A program made the position numbers and the translations under genes. The notes under the pieces are model-generated. The model saw only the letters and a program-made list of their open reading frames with translations, did not search any database and was not told the DNA's origin. 64,000 bases of DNA from the NCBI RefSeq assembly GCF_009497895.1, contig NZ_CP033116.1, positions 4,154,001 to 4,218,000 on the forward strand, given 5' to 3'. Within the stretch, counting starts at the first letter, position 1. Every line of letters begins with the position of its first letter. The stretch is from Halopseudomonas pelagia. GTDB lineage: Bacteria; Pseudomonadota; Gammaproteobacteria; Pseudomonadales; Pseudomonadaceae. This document shows, one piece after another, positions 26,937-35,755 of this stretch.

Positions 26937-27458
26937 ATGCCAGCATCTTTTGTCATTATCGGCCTGATCGATCCCAAGAGCCCGAGCAATGTCGGCGCGG
27001 TTATGCGCGCCGCCGGCTGTTATCAGGTGAATGAGGTGCGCTATACCGGCGGGCGCTATGACCGCGCCGCACGCTTTCATACCGACACCAAGAACGTCAG
27101 CCTGAGCATTCCGCTCACAGGCGTGACTGAACTGCTCGGCGATCTGCCGGATGGCACCAGCGTGGTTTGTGTAGAGCTGGTCGAAGGCGCTACCGCCCTC
27201 CCGCTTTTCGTGCATCCCGACAACGCGCTCTATGTATTCGGCCCCGAAGACGGCAGCCTGGATCAAGCGCTGGTCGATCGTGCCGATGCGGTGGTTTACG
27301 TGCCAACTGTGGGCTGCATGAATCTCGCGGCGAGCGTCAATGTAGTGCTCTACGATCGGCTGGCAAAATCGGTGCGGGCGCAGGGCAGTGATGCGTTGAT
27401 TCGCAGCAGCCGCGATACCAATAACAGTGTGCGAGTCAAACAACCCGCCCCTCAGTAA
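26937..27458 (+). CDS. TrmH/SpoU-family RNA 2'-O-methyltransferase
   Basis: A 173-residue SPOUT enzyme. The three knot motifs are visible: NVGAVMRAAGCY (motif 1), YVFGPEDGSLDQAL (motif 2) and VYVPTVGCMNLAASVNVVLYDR (motif 3). There is no N-terminal substrate-binding domain, so it resembles the short TrmL/TrmH-like class. The target RNA (tRNA or rRNA) cannot be determined. It is divergent from the RRM gene. Confidence 0.88.
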   Translation: MPASFVIIGLIDPKSPSNVGAVMRAAGCYQVNEVRYTGGRYDRAARFHTDTKNVSLSIPLTGVTELLGDLPDGTSVVCVELVEGATALPLFVHPDNALYVFGPEDGSLDQALVDRADAVVYVPTVGCMNLAASVNVVLYDRLAKSVRAQGSDALIRSSRDTNNSVRVKQPAPQ

Positions 27459-27488
27459 ACCTCTCTCTGCATTCAGGAATAAACCACC

Positions 27489-28709
27489 GTGCCACCCGCT
27501 TGCGAATACCATGACGTCATCATTCTCGGCGCCGGTGCCTCCGGTCTGTTGTGCGGCTTTACCGCAGCCCAGCGCGGGCGCAGCGTACTGATCCTCGAGC
27601 GGGCCAACAAGGTCGGAAAGAAGATCCTCATGTCCGGCGGCGGGCGCTGCAACTTCACCAACCACTTTGTCGAAGCGGACAATTTTCTCTCCGCCAACCC
27701 GCATTTTTGCAAATCCGCACTCAAGGGCTACACCCAGTGGGACTTTATCGCGCTGGTGGAAAAGCACGGTATCGCCTACGAAGAGCGCAAGCACAGCCAG
27801 TTGTTCTGCAAGGAATCAGCCAAGGATATCGTCGCCATGCTGCTGGATGAATGCGCCGAGGCTGGCGCTCAGGTTCGCAGCCATTGCGAACTGGACAGCA
27901 TCAGTGCGCTGGACGGCGACAATCGCCGCTATCAACTTGAGCTGCACCACGACGGCCGTCCACAGACGCTGCAATGCCAGTCATTGGTGGTCGCCACTGG
28001 CGCGTTGTCGGTGCCGACCCTGGGCGGCAGCGGTGTAGGCTACGAGATTGCTCGCCAGTTCGGATTGTCAGTGACTGAAAGGCGTGCCGGGCTGGTACCC
28101 TTCATGTTCAGTGACAACATCAAGAGCCTGTGTGAACGCCTGAGCGGCACCGCGCTGGAGGTCAGTGTCAGTTGCAATGGCACCACCTTCGCCGAAGCCA
28201 TGCTTTTCACCCATCGCGGTCTCAGCGGTCCGGCGATGCTGCAGATATCCAACTACTGGTACCCGGGCGACGCCATCAGCATTGACCTGTTGCCCGAGCA
28301 GGATGCCACGCAGTGGCTATTGCAACACAAGCAGGAGCAGGGCCGCGGAAGACTGAAAACGCTCCTGTCGCAGCTGCTGCCCAAAGCCCTGGTAAGCGAG
28401 TTACAGACACTATGGTGGCCCGGCAAAGAAGAATCCCCTTTAGCCGAATTCAGCGACCGAGACCTGCAGCGCGTCGGCCAGTTGCTCAATGCCTGGCAGC
28501 TCAAGCCTTCGGCCACCGAAGGCTATCGCACCGCCGAAGTCACCCTCGGCGGTGTCGACACCGCTGGCATCAGCTCCAAGACCATGGAAGCCAAGCAACA
28601 GCCAGGTCTGTATTTTATTGGCGAAGTGCTGGATGTCACCGGGCACTTGGGCGGCTTCAACTTCCAATGGGCCTGGTCATCCGGCTACAGCGCAGGGCAG
28701 GTGGTTTGA
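27489..28709 (+). CDS. HI0933/YhiN-family FAD-dependent oxidoreductase
   Basis: A 406-residue flavoprotein. The FAD site is GAGASGLLCGFTAAQRG, followed by the family-specific KVGKKILMSGGGRCNFTN. The C terminus (GLYFIGEVLDVTGHLGGFNFQWAWSSG) is the HI0933 hallmark. The start appears to be GTG with AGGAA upstream. Physiological substrate is unknown; the BaiN/YhiN name is family-level. It lies 30 bases after the methyltransferase on the same strand. Confidence 0.9.
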   Translation: MPPACEYHDVIILGAGASGLLCGFTAAQRGRSVLILERANKVGKKILMSGGGRCNFTNHFVEADNFLSANPHFCKSALKGYTQWDFIALVEKHGIAYEERKHSQLFCKESAKDIVAMLLDECAEAGAQVRSHCELDSISALDGDNRRYQLELHHDGRPQTLQCQSLVVATGALSVPTLGGSGVGYEIARQFGLSVTERRAGLVPFMFSDNIKSLCERLSGTALEVSVSCNGTTFAEAMLFTHRGLSGPAMLQISNYWYPGDAISIDLLPEQDATQWLLQHKQEQGRGRLKTLLSQLLPKALVSELQTLWWPGKEESPLAEFSDRDLQRVGQLLNAWQLKPSATEGYRTAEVTLGGVDTAGISSKTMEAKQQPGLYFIGEVLDVTGHLGGFNFQWAWSSGYSAGQVV

Positions 28710-28787
28710 GCGCACGCTGACATAACAACGGAACCCTCGCCAAGACGCTCCGGTCGAATGCAACAGCTATTGCAACGGAGAATTGCC

Positions 28788-29537
28788 ATGCACCTTGTTT
28801 GTCTATCCCGTGACCCTCTATGCACGTGGAGCGGCCTGCTACTGTGCCTCTTTCTCGTTGCTGGCTGCGAACCCCTCGCTGGCGACTTCCCTCGCGACCC
28901 CCACCACAGCCTGGAACGGATTTTGGAACGTGGCACCATGCGCGTCGGTGTGGTTGCCAATCCACCCTGGATAGCCGAGGTGGAATCGCTACCAGTCGGG
29001 CCTGAAGCCGAGTTGCTCACGGATTTTGCCGAACAGTTAGGCGTGGACATAGAGTGGCATTGGGGCAGCGAAGAGGAATTGTTTGAGGCTCTTAAACAAT
29101 ATTCACTTGATGTAGTAGCTGGCGGCCTGACTAGTAGCACTCCCTGGCAGAAAGAGATCGGCCTCACTCTACCCTATTATAAGAACACGGCCGTGGTCGG
29201 GACGCGGGAAGAAGCGGACCAGTTGGATCCGCTGGATGGGCGTGAAGTGACCATACGGCCAACCAGCGGACTTAAACGCTTGCTTCAGAACCGCGATGCC
29301 CGGGTGAACGAAAACGACAATCTGTCTGGCAGTGACGACGCTATCGCCGCGCAAATGTGGGAGGTACGGGGGATGGGTTGGCACGCCAGCGACGTGGTTT
29401 TGCGCGAGCTCCAACAGGTATTGGCAGTTCCGTCCGGGGAGAATGCGTTATTGATGCGCCTGGAGCGCTTCGTGCTAGCTAACGTAGATGTCGGGCAGTT
29501 GGAAGCGGAGTTATGGCAGCACCGGAGCAGGCCATGA
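28788..29537 (+). CDS. periplasmic solute-binding-like lipoprotein (SBP family 3)
   Basis: A 249-residue protein with a lipoprotein signal peptide: the lipobox is LVAGC, about residue 26 of the chosen start. It is followed by a type-II periplasmic binding domain (GTMRVGVVANPPW..., LDVVAGGLTSSTPW, GLTLPYYKNTAVV), similar in layout to amino-acid-binding proteins and to the MltF sensor domain. It is set by a GGAG ribosome binding site. No ABC permease follows; instead the stop overlaps a CDF transporter start (ATGA). Ligand unknown. Confidence 0.82.
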   Translation: MHLVCLSRDPLCTWSGLLLCLFLVAGCEPLAGDFPRDPHHSLERILERGTMRVGVVANPPWIAEVESLPVGPEAELLTDFAEQLGVDIEWHWGSEEELFEALKQYSLDVVAGGLTSSTPWQKEIGLTLPYYKNTAVVGTREEADQLDPLDGREVTIRPTSGLKRLLQNRDARVNENDNLSGSDDAIAAQMWEVRGMGWHASDVVLRELQQVLAVPSGENALLMRLERFVLANVDVGQLEAELWQHRSRP

Positions 29538-30490
29538 AGCTGTACACCGATTACCAGTTGCCGGCGGACAAGGAAGCTGGCCTGGCCAAAGCCATACGTC
29601 TGGAGTGGTGGTCCATCGGCTTCATGCTCAGCATCGTTGCCGTCATGGCGCTGGCCATGGGCTCATCCCAGGCGATGAAAATGGCGTTAATAGAAGACGT
29701 TCTCAGCCTGACGCCACCCATCACCTTTCTGCTGGCCATGCAACTGCGCAGGAAAAGGCCCAATGCCAGCCATCCTTATGGATACAGCAGGGCATCACTT
29801 CTGGCGTTTCTTGCCGCGGCCGTGGCTATCCTGCTTTTCGGTCTGTTCATGCTCTACGACTCGGCCACAACGCTGATACAACAACATCATCCAACGCTCG
29901 GGCACTTTCATTTCGCCGGTAATAGCTGGGGTATCTGGTCAGGCTGGATAATGATCGCCGCGCTCATCTACAGCATGATTCCGCCCATGATCCTTGGGCG
30001 CATGAAATTGCGCTTGGCTCGGGATCTGCACGAGAGCACCCTGTATGCCGATGCCACCATGAACAAGGCTGACTGGCTGACTGCGGCTGCCGGTATCGGC
30101 GGAGTATTGGGGCTAGGCATGGGGTTCTGGTGGGCCGATGCGGTCGCTGCGGGCATTATCGCTCTGGATGTCCTCAAGGATGGTGTCGGCAACGTCCGAC
30201 ATGCCATGGGCAACCTGATGGACCGCCGCCCTACCGAGGTATCCAGCGGCAAACCGCTGCGTATTGAGGAGGCGATTCGAGAAACGCTAGTCCAGCACAC
30301 TGATGTGATTGATGCGAGAGCCAGACTCAGGGAAGAAGGTCACATTATTTCCGGCGAAATCCTTGTGGTGTTCCACGACCACACCATCACTGCCGGCCGT
30401 GCAGAACAATTGGTTCAACAAAGCGCCAAACTCGACTGGCGCCTGAAGAGCCTGGTGCTGATGCCGGTCGAAAGCATCGAACTGGACTGA
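29534..30490 (+). CDS. cation diffusion facilitator-family transporter
   Basis: A 318-residue membrane protein with about six helices: early helices around WWSIGFMLSIVAVMALAMG, later IAALIYSMIPPMILG and DWLTAAAGIGGVLGLGMGFWWADAVAAG. A C-terminal cytoplasmic domain of about 80 residues follows. The CDF D-rich positions appear as ALIEDVLSL and YADATMNKADW; the usual HxxxD metal pair is altered, so the ion is uncertain. Translation is coupled to the upstream solute-binding lipoprotein. It presumably exports a divalent metal or other cation from the cytoplasm. Confidence 0.84.
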   Translation: MKLYTDYQLPADKEAGLAKAIRLEWWSIGFMLSIVAVMALAMGSSQAMKMALIEDVLSLTPPITFLLAMQLRRKRPNASHPYGYSRASLLAFLAAAVAILLFGLFMLYDSATTLIQQHHPTLGHFHFAGNSWGIWSGWIMIAALIYSMIPPMILGRMKLRLARDLHESTLYADATMNKADWLTAAAGIGGVLGLGMGFWWADAVAAGIIALDVLKDGVGNVRHAMGNLMDRRPTEVSSGKPLRIEEAIRETLVQHTDVIDARARLREEGHIISGEILVVFHDHTITAGRAEQLVQQSAKLDWRLKSLVLMPVESIELD

Positions 30491-30499
30491 CCGCTCGCG

Positions 30500-32104
30500 C
30501 TAGAGGCTTGGTCGGCGCCAGAGTGCCAGAAATATCAACATTGCCAAGCTTGTGTACAGCACGATTGGCAGCAATTGCGGATAGCGGCTGTAAAAACTTC
30601 CGCCGGCAGAAACAGAATGGGGCATTGCAGCAAGCAATTCAGCGGGCGCAAATGCATCTGTCTCAGCAATGATGCGGCCGTTCGGCGCGGCCACCACCGA
30701 TGGCCCATTGTTGATCAAGTGAATCATTGGAACGCGATTTTCCACCCCTCGCACGACAGACATGGCGCTGTGCTGAAACGGCTGAGTGGTCTCGCCGAAC
30801 CAGTTATCCTGGGAGACGAACAGCAGCACCTTACCCGCAGCGTCTTGCCCAATCGAGTTGGCGATAAATGCTGGGAACGCCGTCTCGTAACAGATTTTCG
30901 GTACGATGCGCATGCCGTTGACATTGAAAATCTCGTGACGCTGCCCAGGTTCCAGCGGGGTTAAAAACTCACCGAAGAACGTCCTGGTCAACCAGCCGAT
31001 GCCCGGCAGATGGAAAAAGGTCGGCAGGTATTCGCCGAAGGGCATCAGCCGCATTTTTCGGTAAACCCCACGCTGTCTGCCCTCCCCGTCCAGGTAGGCC
31101 AATGCATTGAAATGCAGTTTCTGGCTGCCCTCCCATGCTCGTTCGGCGTCATGCAAAATCAGTGAAACGCCGCTCGCCCGCAGTTTTTCGGCATAGCTCA
31201 GTCGCACGCTATAGTGATCAAAATAGCCCTTGTACCGGGCCTCAGGCCAGACCACCAACTCGGCGCCCGCCTGCGCCAGCCGCTCAACGGCAGCCATTTC
31301 CGGCGGGTACTCGCGGCTAAAGCCCGTTGGCGGTTCAGGTACCGCCAGGGTTACTGCGTCATCAGGTTGCACCAGGCCGACACGGCGAACGTCCCAGCCG
31401 CCCATAAGATCATCCCAGTGATGCAAGCTGATCAATCCATAGGTGAACCATGCTGCCAACAAGGCCAAAGCCAGCAACTGCCCCAAGCGCTGGCCGCGCC
31501 CCTGGCCAGTGATGAATTGAAAGACCAGCACACCAGTCATCAATATCAACATATCCAGCGCCTGCACACCGAACAGCGAAACGCCCTGCAATGCCATTAG
31601 GAACTGCGCCTGCGGCTCGGCGTAGTAGGCGCCAAAAAGCAGCGGGTAGACACTCATTATCAATACCATGCACAGGGGAAAGCTCAACAAGTCCCAGGTC
31701 GGCAAGCGTGTCGAAAGCCAGCGGAGAAGCGCACAGGAAAGGCCTATGGAGAAGCCGGCAAAACACCAGAAAACCGAGCTGAGAAGCGCGGCGATCGGCC
31801 AACTGAAATCTCGCAGGTTGATCAGAAACTGGATAATCCAATAACTGGCAATGGAGAAATAAGCCACACCCGCCAGCGATCCCAGCAGCAGCGCGGAAGA
31901 CCAGCGCACACCCTGCAAGGCAAATAGCAGAGGAACGCTGCCGAACCAAGCGGTCCAGTACATGGCCTGATCCAACCAGGGAAGGCCCATCAATAATCCA
32001 CCGGCCAGCGCCAGCAATACGCGCGGCAACCACCCCAGAGTGGCCGGCTCAGATCGGCTCAGCGGAATATCCATAGCTGAAGAAGCGGGATCAAGCCGGG
32101 GCAT
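30500..32104 (-). CDS. Lnt-like carbon-nitrogen hydrolase-family membrane protein
   Basis: A 534-residue protein built like apolipoprotein N-acyltransferase: six or more N-terminal membrane helices, then a nitrilase domain. The E-K-C catalytic triad is visible in WPEARYKG, YRKMRLMPFGEY and KICYETAFP. SQDNWFGETTQPFQHSAMSVVRGVENR is also Lnt-like. Spacing and flanks are divergent, and the housekeeping lnt of pseudomonads usually sits by corC/ybeX, so this looks like a paralogue. GGAG seven bases upstream supports the ATG at 32104. Activity (lipid N-acylation or another amide chemistry) is open. Confidence 0.82.
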   Translation of the reverse strand: MPRLDPASSAMDIPLSRSEPATLGWLPRVLLALAGGLLMGLPWLDQAMYWTAWFGSVPLLFALQGVRWSSALLLGSLAGVAYFSIASYWIIQFLINLRDFSWPIAALLSSVFWCFAGFSIGLSCALLRWLSTRLPTWDLLSFPLCMVLIMSVYPLLFGAYYAEPQAQFLMALQGVSLFGVQALDMLILMTGVLVFQFITGQGRGQRLGQLLALALLAAWFTYGLISLHHWDDLMGGWDVRRVGLVQPDDAVTLAVPEPPTGFSREYPPEMAAVERLAQAGAELVVWPEARYKGYFDHYSVRLSYAEKLRASGVSLILHDAERAWEGSQKLHFNALAYLDGEGRQRGVYRKMRLMPFGEYLPTFFHLPGIGWLTRTFFGEFLTPLEPGQRHEIFNVNGMRIVPKICYETAFPAFIANSIGQDAAGKVLLFVSQDNWFGETTQPFQHSAMSVVRGVENRVPMIHLINNGPSVVAAPNGRIIAETDAFAPAELLAAMPHSVSAGGSFYSRYPQLLPIVLYTSLAMLIFLALWRRPSL

Positions 32105-32297
32105 CTCTTGTCTCCAAACAGGCCAGTGTCTGCTAACGAAGGGAAGCGCCGATAGCCAGAACGTCAAAACCTTAGTCAGCGGGGCGGCTGGGAGCAATAG
32201 CCTGTTCGGGTGAAAAGAACGGCCGCGTTTTTAGCGTCAGCCTGTCAAGCCAGCGAAAAATCGGTATTCTTGAATAGTATCAATGGGAAGAGAACCT

Positions 32298-33224
32298 ATG
32301 CCGCCATGGTTAACCGGCACTCTGACGTGCCTGATGATTCTGCTGTTCACCCTGATAGGCATTGGCCCGATGCTGATATTCGCGCTGATCAAAGTCCTCA
32401 TCCCCCTTCCCGTTTGGCGTCGTGCCTCCTCCAAAGCGGTGATGTGGGTTGCCGAAAGCTGGGCCGAAAGTGTCAAATGGGCGTTCAACAGGATGACCCC
32501 GACCATCTGGGATATTCGCTGCGACGTACCGCTTAATCCACAGCATTCTTACCTGGTGGTCAGTAACCACCAGTCCTGGGTGGATATTCCGGCCCTGCTG
32601 CAGGCATTCAATCGCAAGACACCTTATTTCAAGTTCTTCCTGAAGAAGGAACTGATCTGGATCCCGTTTCTCGGCCTGGCATTCTGGGCTCTGGACTACC
32701 CCTTCATGAAACGGTACAGCAAAGCGCATCTGGCGCGCTTTCCCGAGGACCAGGGCAAGGATCTGGAGATCACCCGCCAGGCCTGCGAGAAATTTCAGGA
32801 CTTGCCTGTCACGGTAGTCAATTTTATCGAAGGGACGCGTTACACAGATACGAAACACCGCCAGCAACGCTCGCCCTTTGCCAACTTGCTCAAACCCAAG
32901 TCCGGCGGTATCGCGTTCGTTATGGCCGCGCTGGGCGAACAGATGAAATCCCTGCTGGATGTCAGCATTCTCTACCCCGAAGGCAAACCACCCGGCTTCT
33001 GGGCTTTACTGTGCGGCCGAGTAGAGCGGGTCATCGTCGATATCCGCGGCATGGAACTGTCATCTAACATATTCGAAGGCGACTACAGCAATGACCCGCA
33101 CTTTCGCGCGCATGTCCAGGACTGGGTTAACCAGTTATGGCTCGACAAGGACCGGCGGCTCACCGCGTTACGTGCCGAAATTCACCTTCAAGACAACGCC
33201 GCCAATGCGTCTGCCAGAGGTTGA
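32298..33224 (+). CDS. lysophospholipid acyltransferase family protein (YihG-like)
   Basis: A 308-residue membrane acyltransferase. There are two N-terminal hydrophobic segments, then the PlsC motif block I as SNHQSWVDI and block III as VNFIEGTRYT (the EGTR box). Length and the KKELIWIPFLGLAFWALDYPFMKRY passage match the YihG/YcgK subgroup that modifies phosphatidic acid acyl chains. The ribosome binding site is GGAAGAG. Its last 37 bases overlap the alanine dehydrogenase gene on the other strand. Confidence 0.87.
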   Translation: MPPWLTGTLTCLMILLFTLIGIGPMLIFALIKVLIPLPVWRRASSKAVMWVAESWAESVKWAFNRMTPTIWDIRCDVPLNPQHSYLVVSNHQSWVDIPALLQAFNRKTPYFKFFLKKELIWIPFLGLAFWALDYPFMKRYSKAHLARFPEDQGKDLEITRQACEKFQDLPVTVVNFIEGTRYTDTKHRQQRSPFANLLKPKSGGIAFVMAALGEQMKSLLDVSILYPEGKPPGFWALLCGRVERVIVDIRGMELSSNIFEGDYSNDPHFRAHVQDWVNQLWLDKDRRLTALRAEIHLQDNAANASARG

Positions 33225-34309
33225 ACCGCAATATTCAAGGCGTCGCCGACACCCGCATTGGTCAGTTTGCCCTGGGCAATATTCAACCCGCTAAGCAAAT
33301 GAGGATCGTCTTCCAGCGCCTGCCTGACACCTTTGTTCGCTAACGCCAGTACGAATGGCAAGGTCGCATTGTTTAATGCCTGGGTGGCGGTACGGGCCAC
33401 GGCGCCGGGCATATTGGCAACGCAGTAATGCACCACCTGATCGACTACATAGGTCGGCTCGGCATGAGTGGTCGCCCGCGAGGTTTCCGCACAGCCGCCC
33501 TGATCAATGGCAACATCGACCAGTACCGCGCCGGGCTGCATCCGTGCGATCAGCTCGGCACTGATCAACTTCGGCGCAGCTGCACCTGGAATCAGCACCG
33601 CGCCTACCACCAGGTCAGCGGCAATGACTTCCTGCTCAAGCGTGGTGGCGGTGGAATACAGTGTCTGAATCCGGTTGCCGTATTCGGCATCCAGCCGGCG
33701 CAGTACATCCGGACTCTTGTCCAGCACCGTCACTTCCGCACCTACGCCTACCGCCATGGCCAGCGCGTTGCTGCCCACGACCCCACCGCCGAGGATCACC
33801 ACCTTGCCACGCGGCACGCCCGGTACGCCGCCGAGCAATACCCCACGCCCGCCCCGGGCCTTTTCCAGGCAGCCTGCACCTGCTTGAATTGCCATGCGCC
33901 CTGCGACCTCGGACATTGGCGCCAGCAGCGGCAGATGTCCGCGCGCATCGGTCACCGTCTCGTAGGCGATACCGGTCGCGCCGCTGGCAAGCAGGTCATT
34001 GGTTTGTTCCGGATCAGGTGCCAGATGCAGATAGGTAAACAGGATCTGGCCTTCGCGCAACCGTGCGCGCTCGGCGGCCTGCGGTTCCTTGACCTTGACG
34101 ATCAACTGGGCCTCGGCAAACAGCGTGTCCACGTCGGCCAACTGGGCGCCGGCCTGCTGGTAGTCCGCATCGCTAAAGCCGATGGCAGCGCCAGCATTAT
34201 GCTCAATGGACACTTGATGACCGTGCATCACCAGCTCAGCCACCGCCGCGGGTGTCAGGCCGACCCGATATTCATGATTCTTGATTTCCTTGGGGACACC
34301 GACGTGCAT
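33188..34309 (-). CDS. ald: alanine dehydrogenase
   Basis: A 373-residue NAD-dependent enzyme interconverting L-alanine and pyruvate plus ammonia. The N-terminal [20 protein letters not shown] is diagnostic; the Rossmann site is [13 protein letters not shown] and the active-site region is [15 protein letters not shown]. The second in-frame ATG (M-H-V-G-V) is selected because AGGAGG sits eight bases before it. It is convergent with and overlaps the acyltransferase gene. A perfect 7-5-7 inverted repeat lies 70 bases upstream. Confidence 0.95.
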   Translation of the reverse strand: MHVGVPKEIKNHEYRVGLTPAAVAELVMHGHQVSIEHNAGAAIGFSDADYQQAGAQLADVDTLFAEAQLIVKVKEPQAAERARLREGQILFTYLHLAPDPEQTNDLLASGATGIAYETVTDARGHLPLLAPMSEVAGRMAIQAGAGCLEKARGGRGVLLGGVPGVPRGKVVILGGGVVGSNALAMAVGVGAEVTVLDKSPDVLRRLDAEYGNRIQTLYSTATTLEQEVIAADLVVGAVLIPGAAAPKLISAELIARMQPGAVLVDVAIDQGGCAETSRATTHAEPTYVVDQVVHYCVANMPGAVARTATQALNNATLPFVLALANKGVRQALEDDPHLLSGLNIAQGKLTNAGVGDALNIAVQPLADALAALS

Positions 34310-34379
34310 GAACATCACCTCCTGAGTTAAGCCAACTAGCTCAGTATCAGTCTAGAAGGCTTAACCAGATATTCAATTA

Positions 34380-34398
34380 AATTTACACGTCGTAAATT
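34380..34398. promoter_or_regulatory. inverted repeat upstream of ald
   Basis: AATTTAC-ACGTC-GTAAATT is a perfect 7-bp inverted repeat with a five-base spacer in the AT-rich 123-base gap between the diguanylate cyclase stop and the ald ATG. Alanine dehydrogenase genes are commonly controlled by Lrp/AsnC-type regulators binding AT-rich dyads, so this is a candidate operator. No Lrp gene lies nearby. Confidence 0.45.
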
Positions 34399-34432
34399 AT
34401 TATCAACAGAAGGCGCTACCCATAAGCGCGCC

Positions 34433-35488
34433 TCAACGGCCCGAGGACATCGGTGCCAGATGGTACTGTTGGCCGGCGGCGACCACCTGGTTGCGCCCGC
34501 CGCCTTTGGCCTCATACATGCGTCGGTCGGCGATGACCATCAGGCTATCCAGGCTCTGTCCATCCTCCCCCAATGTCGCCACCCCGGCACTGAAGGTCAT
34601 CACCTGACTAGCCTCGGCAATCTGCGGCGGATGCTCGGCCAACAACTCGCGCAGCTTATTGGCCCGTTCCGCCGCCTGCGCAAGATCGGCGCCGGGCAAC
34701 AAAACGGCAAATTCTTCACCTCCCAGCCGGCAAAACAGATCAGTATCGCGCAGGCGTTGGGGCAACAGCTGCGCGATATGACGCAGGGCGCGGTCACCGC
34801 CCTCATGGCCGAACTGATCATTCACATGCTTGAAATGATCCAGGTCCAGAATAATCAGTGACAACGGATTGTTGTCACGCAGCGCATGGCTGCGCTCTCG
34901 CTGAAAAACCTCGGCAAGCTTCATACGGTTGGCCAGTCCGGTCAGCGTATCGGTACTGGCCAGCTCCAGCAGGCGCGCCTCATTAGCCACCCGGCTGCGT
35001 TCGTAAATGTGCGAGAACAGCAGGATGGCGGCGCTGCTCAAACCGACGTTAGCTGCCACCATAATATTCAGCCAGGAGTCATCGGTCATATAGCGGTAGT
35101 TAAAAGCCACCACCCCGAGGCTGAGAAACCCCAGTGACATCCACAAGCCACCGCGCAGCCCGAGTAGCAGATAACAGATGATCGGTACCGTCTGGATCCA
35201 GGCAAAAACGGTAAAGGAGGTGCGGGGCAGTACCAGCGCAAAGGTCATCAAAGCGAAAAAAGGGAAAAGATATATAAGCGTCCACATCCGCAAATGCGGC
35301 GTGGTATCGACGATACGCAGCAGACTCAGGGCGAATAAGGCGTAAATGATTTCCAGGCCGGCAAGCAGCCACATCTCCCTGCCGACATTCACCGCACCGA
35401 AGACCAATCCTCCGCCGACGGTGAGCCACAGCAAAGCCTTGAGCACCAGCCTGCGGTGCTGCTGACTGGTTTCCAGCGCTTCAGGCAT
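34433..35488 (-). CDS. membrane diguanylate cyclase (multi-helix sensor plus GGDEF)
   Basis: A 351-residue protein. About six transmembrane helices fill residues 15-180 (LVLKALLWLTVGGGLVFGAV, LLAGLEIIYALFALSLL, LIYLFPFFALMTFALVL and others). A GGDEF domain spans about 190-345, with active-site GGEEF in the context CRLGGEEFAVLL and an intact I-site R-D-T-D. It should synthesise c-di-GMP in response to a membrane-associated signal. The sensor type (MASE-like) is not identified. Confidence 0.87.
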   Translation of the reverse strand: MPEALETSQQHRRLVLKALLWLTVGGGLVFGAVNVGREMWLLAGLEIIYALFALSLLRIVDTTPHLRMWTLIYLFPFFALMTFALVLPRTSFTVFAWIQTVPIICYLLLGLRGGLWMSLGFLSLGVVAFNYRYMTDDSWLNIMVAANVGLSSAAILLFSHIYERSRVANEARLLELASTDTLTGLANRMKLAEVFQRERSHALRDNNPLSLIILDLDHFKHVNDQFGHEGGDRALRHIAQLLPQRLRDTDLFCRLGGEEFAVLLPGADLAQAAERANKLRELLAEHPPQIAEASQVMTFSAGVATLGEDGQSLDSLMVIADRRMYEAKGGGRNQVVAAGQQYHLAPMSSGR

Positions 35489-35618
35489 CCTAACCCCCTC
35501 GCCTTATTATCTATTATGCAACAGAGTGTCCCGGCAATCGTGGCTCGAATGATATTCGGCCTTTGTCCTGCGTCACAGTAAAAAAACTCGACATCTGCAC
35601 ATAATGACTTCTCAATAG

Positions 35619-35632
35619 GCCAATATATTGGC
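35619..35632. promoter_or_regulatory. 14-bp perfect palindrome between two c-di-GMP/signalling genes
   Basis: GCCAATATATTGGC is a perfect palindrome in the 267-base gap between two divergent signalling genes. It is near the middle, 131 bases from the diguanylate cyclase start and 124 bases from the receiver-CheC start. It is a candidate operator serving one or both genes. Confidence 0.4.
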
Positions 35633-35713
35633 ATGCTTGTGCAAAATATGGCCAAATGCCTTCTTTTTCAATTATCTCTTTAACCGACTCGAAACAAGAC
35701 ACTTAGTCTTCGT

Positions 35714-35742
35714 GTAACTTTTCACGTAACTTTTTACGTAAC
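35714..35742 (+). repeat. 12-nt tandem repeat in the leader of the receiver-CheC gene
   Basis: GTAACTTTTCAC is followed at once by GTAACTTTTTAC and then by GTAAC, i.e. about 2.4 copies of a 12-base unit, ending eight bases before the GATAGCGG preceding the GTG start. Just before it, AAGAC-ACTTA-GTCTT forms a short dyad. The unit is slightly longer than one helical turn, as in some direct-repeat operators. Confidence 0.55.
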
Positions 35743-35755
35743 AAGGATAGCGGAT

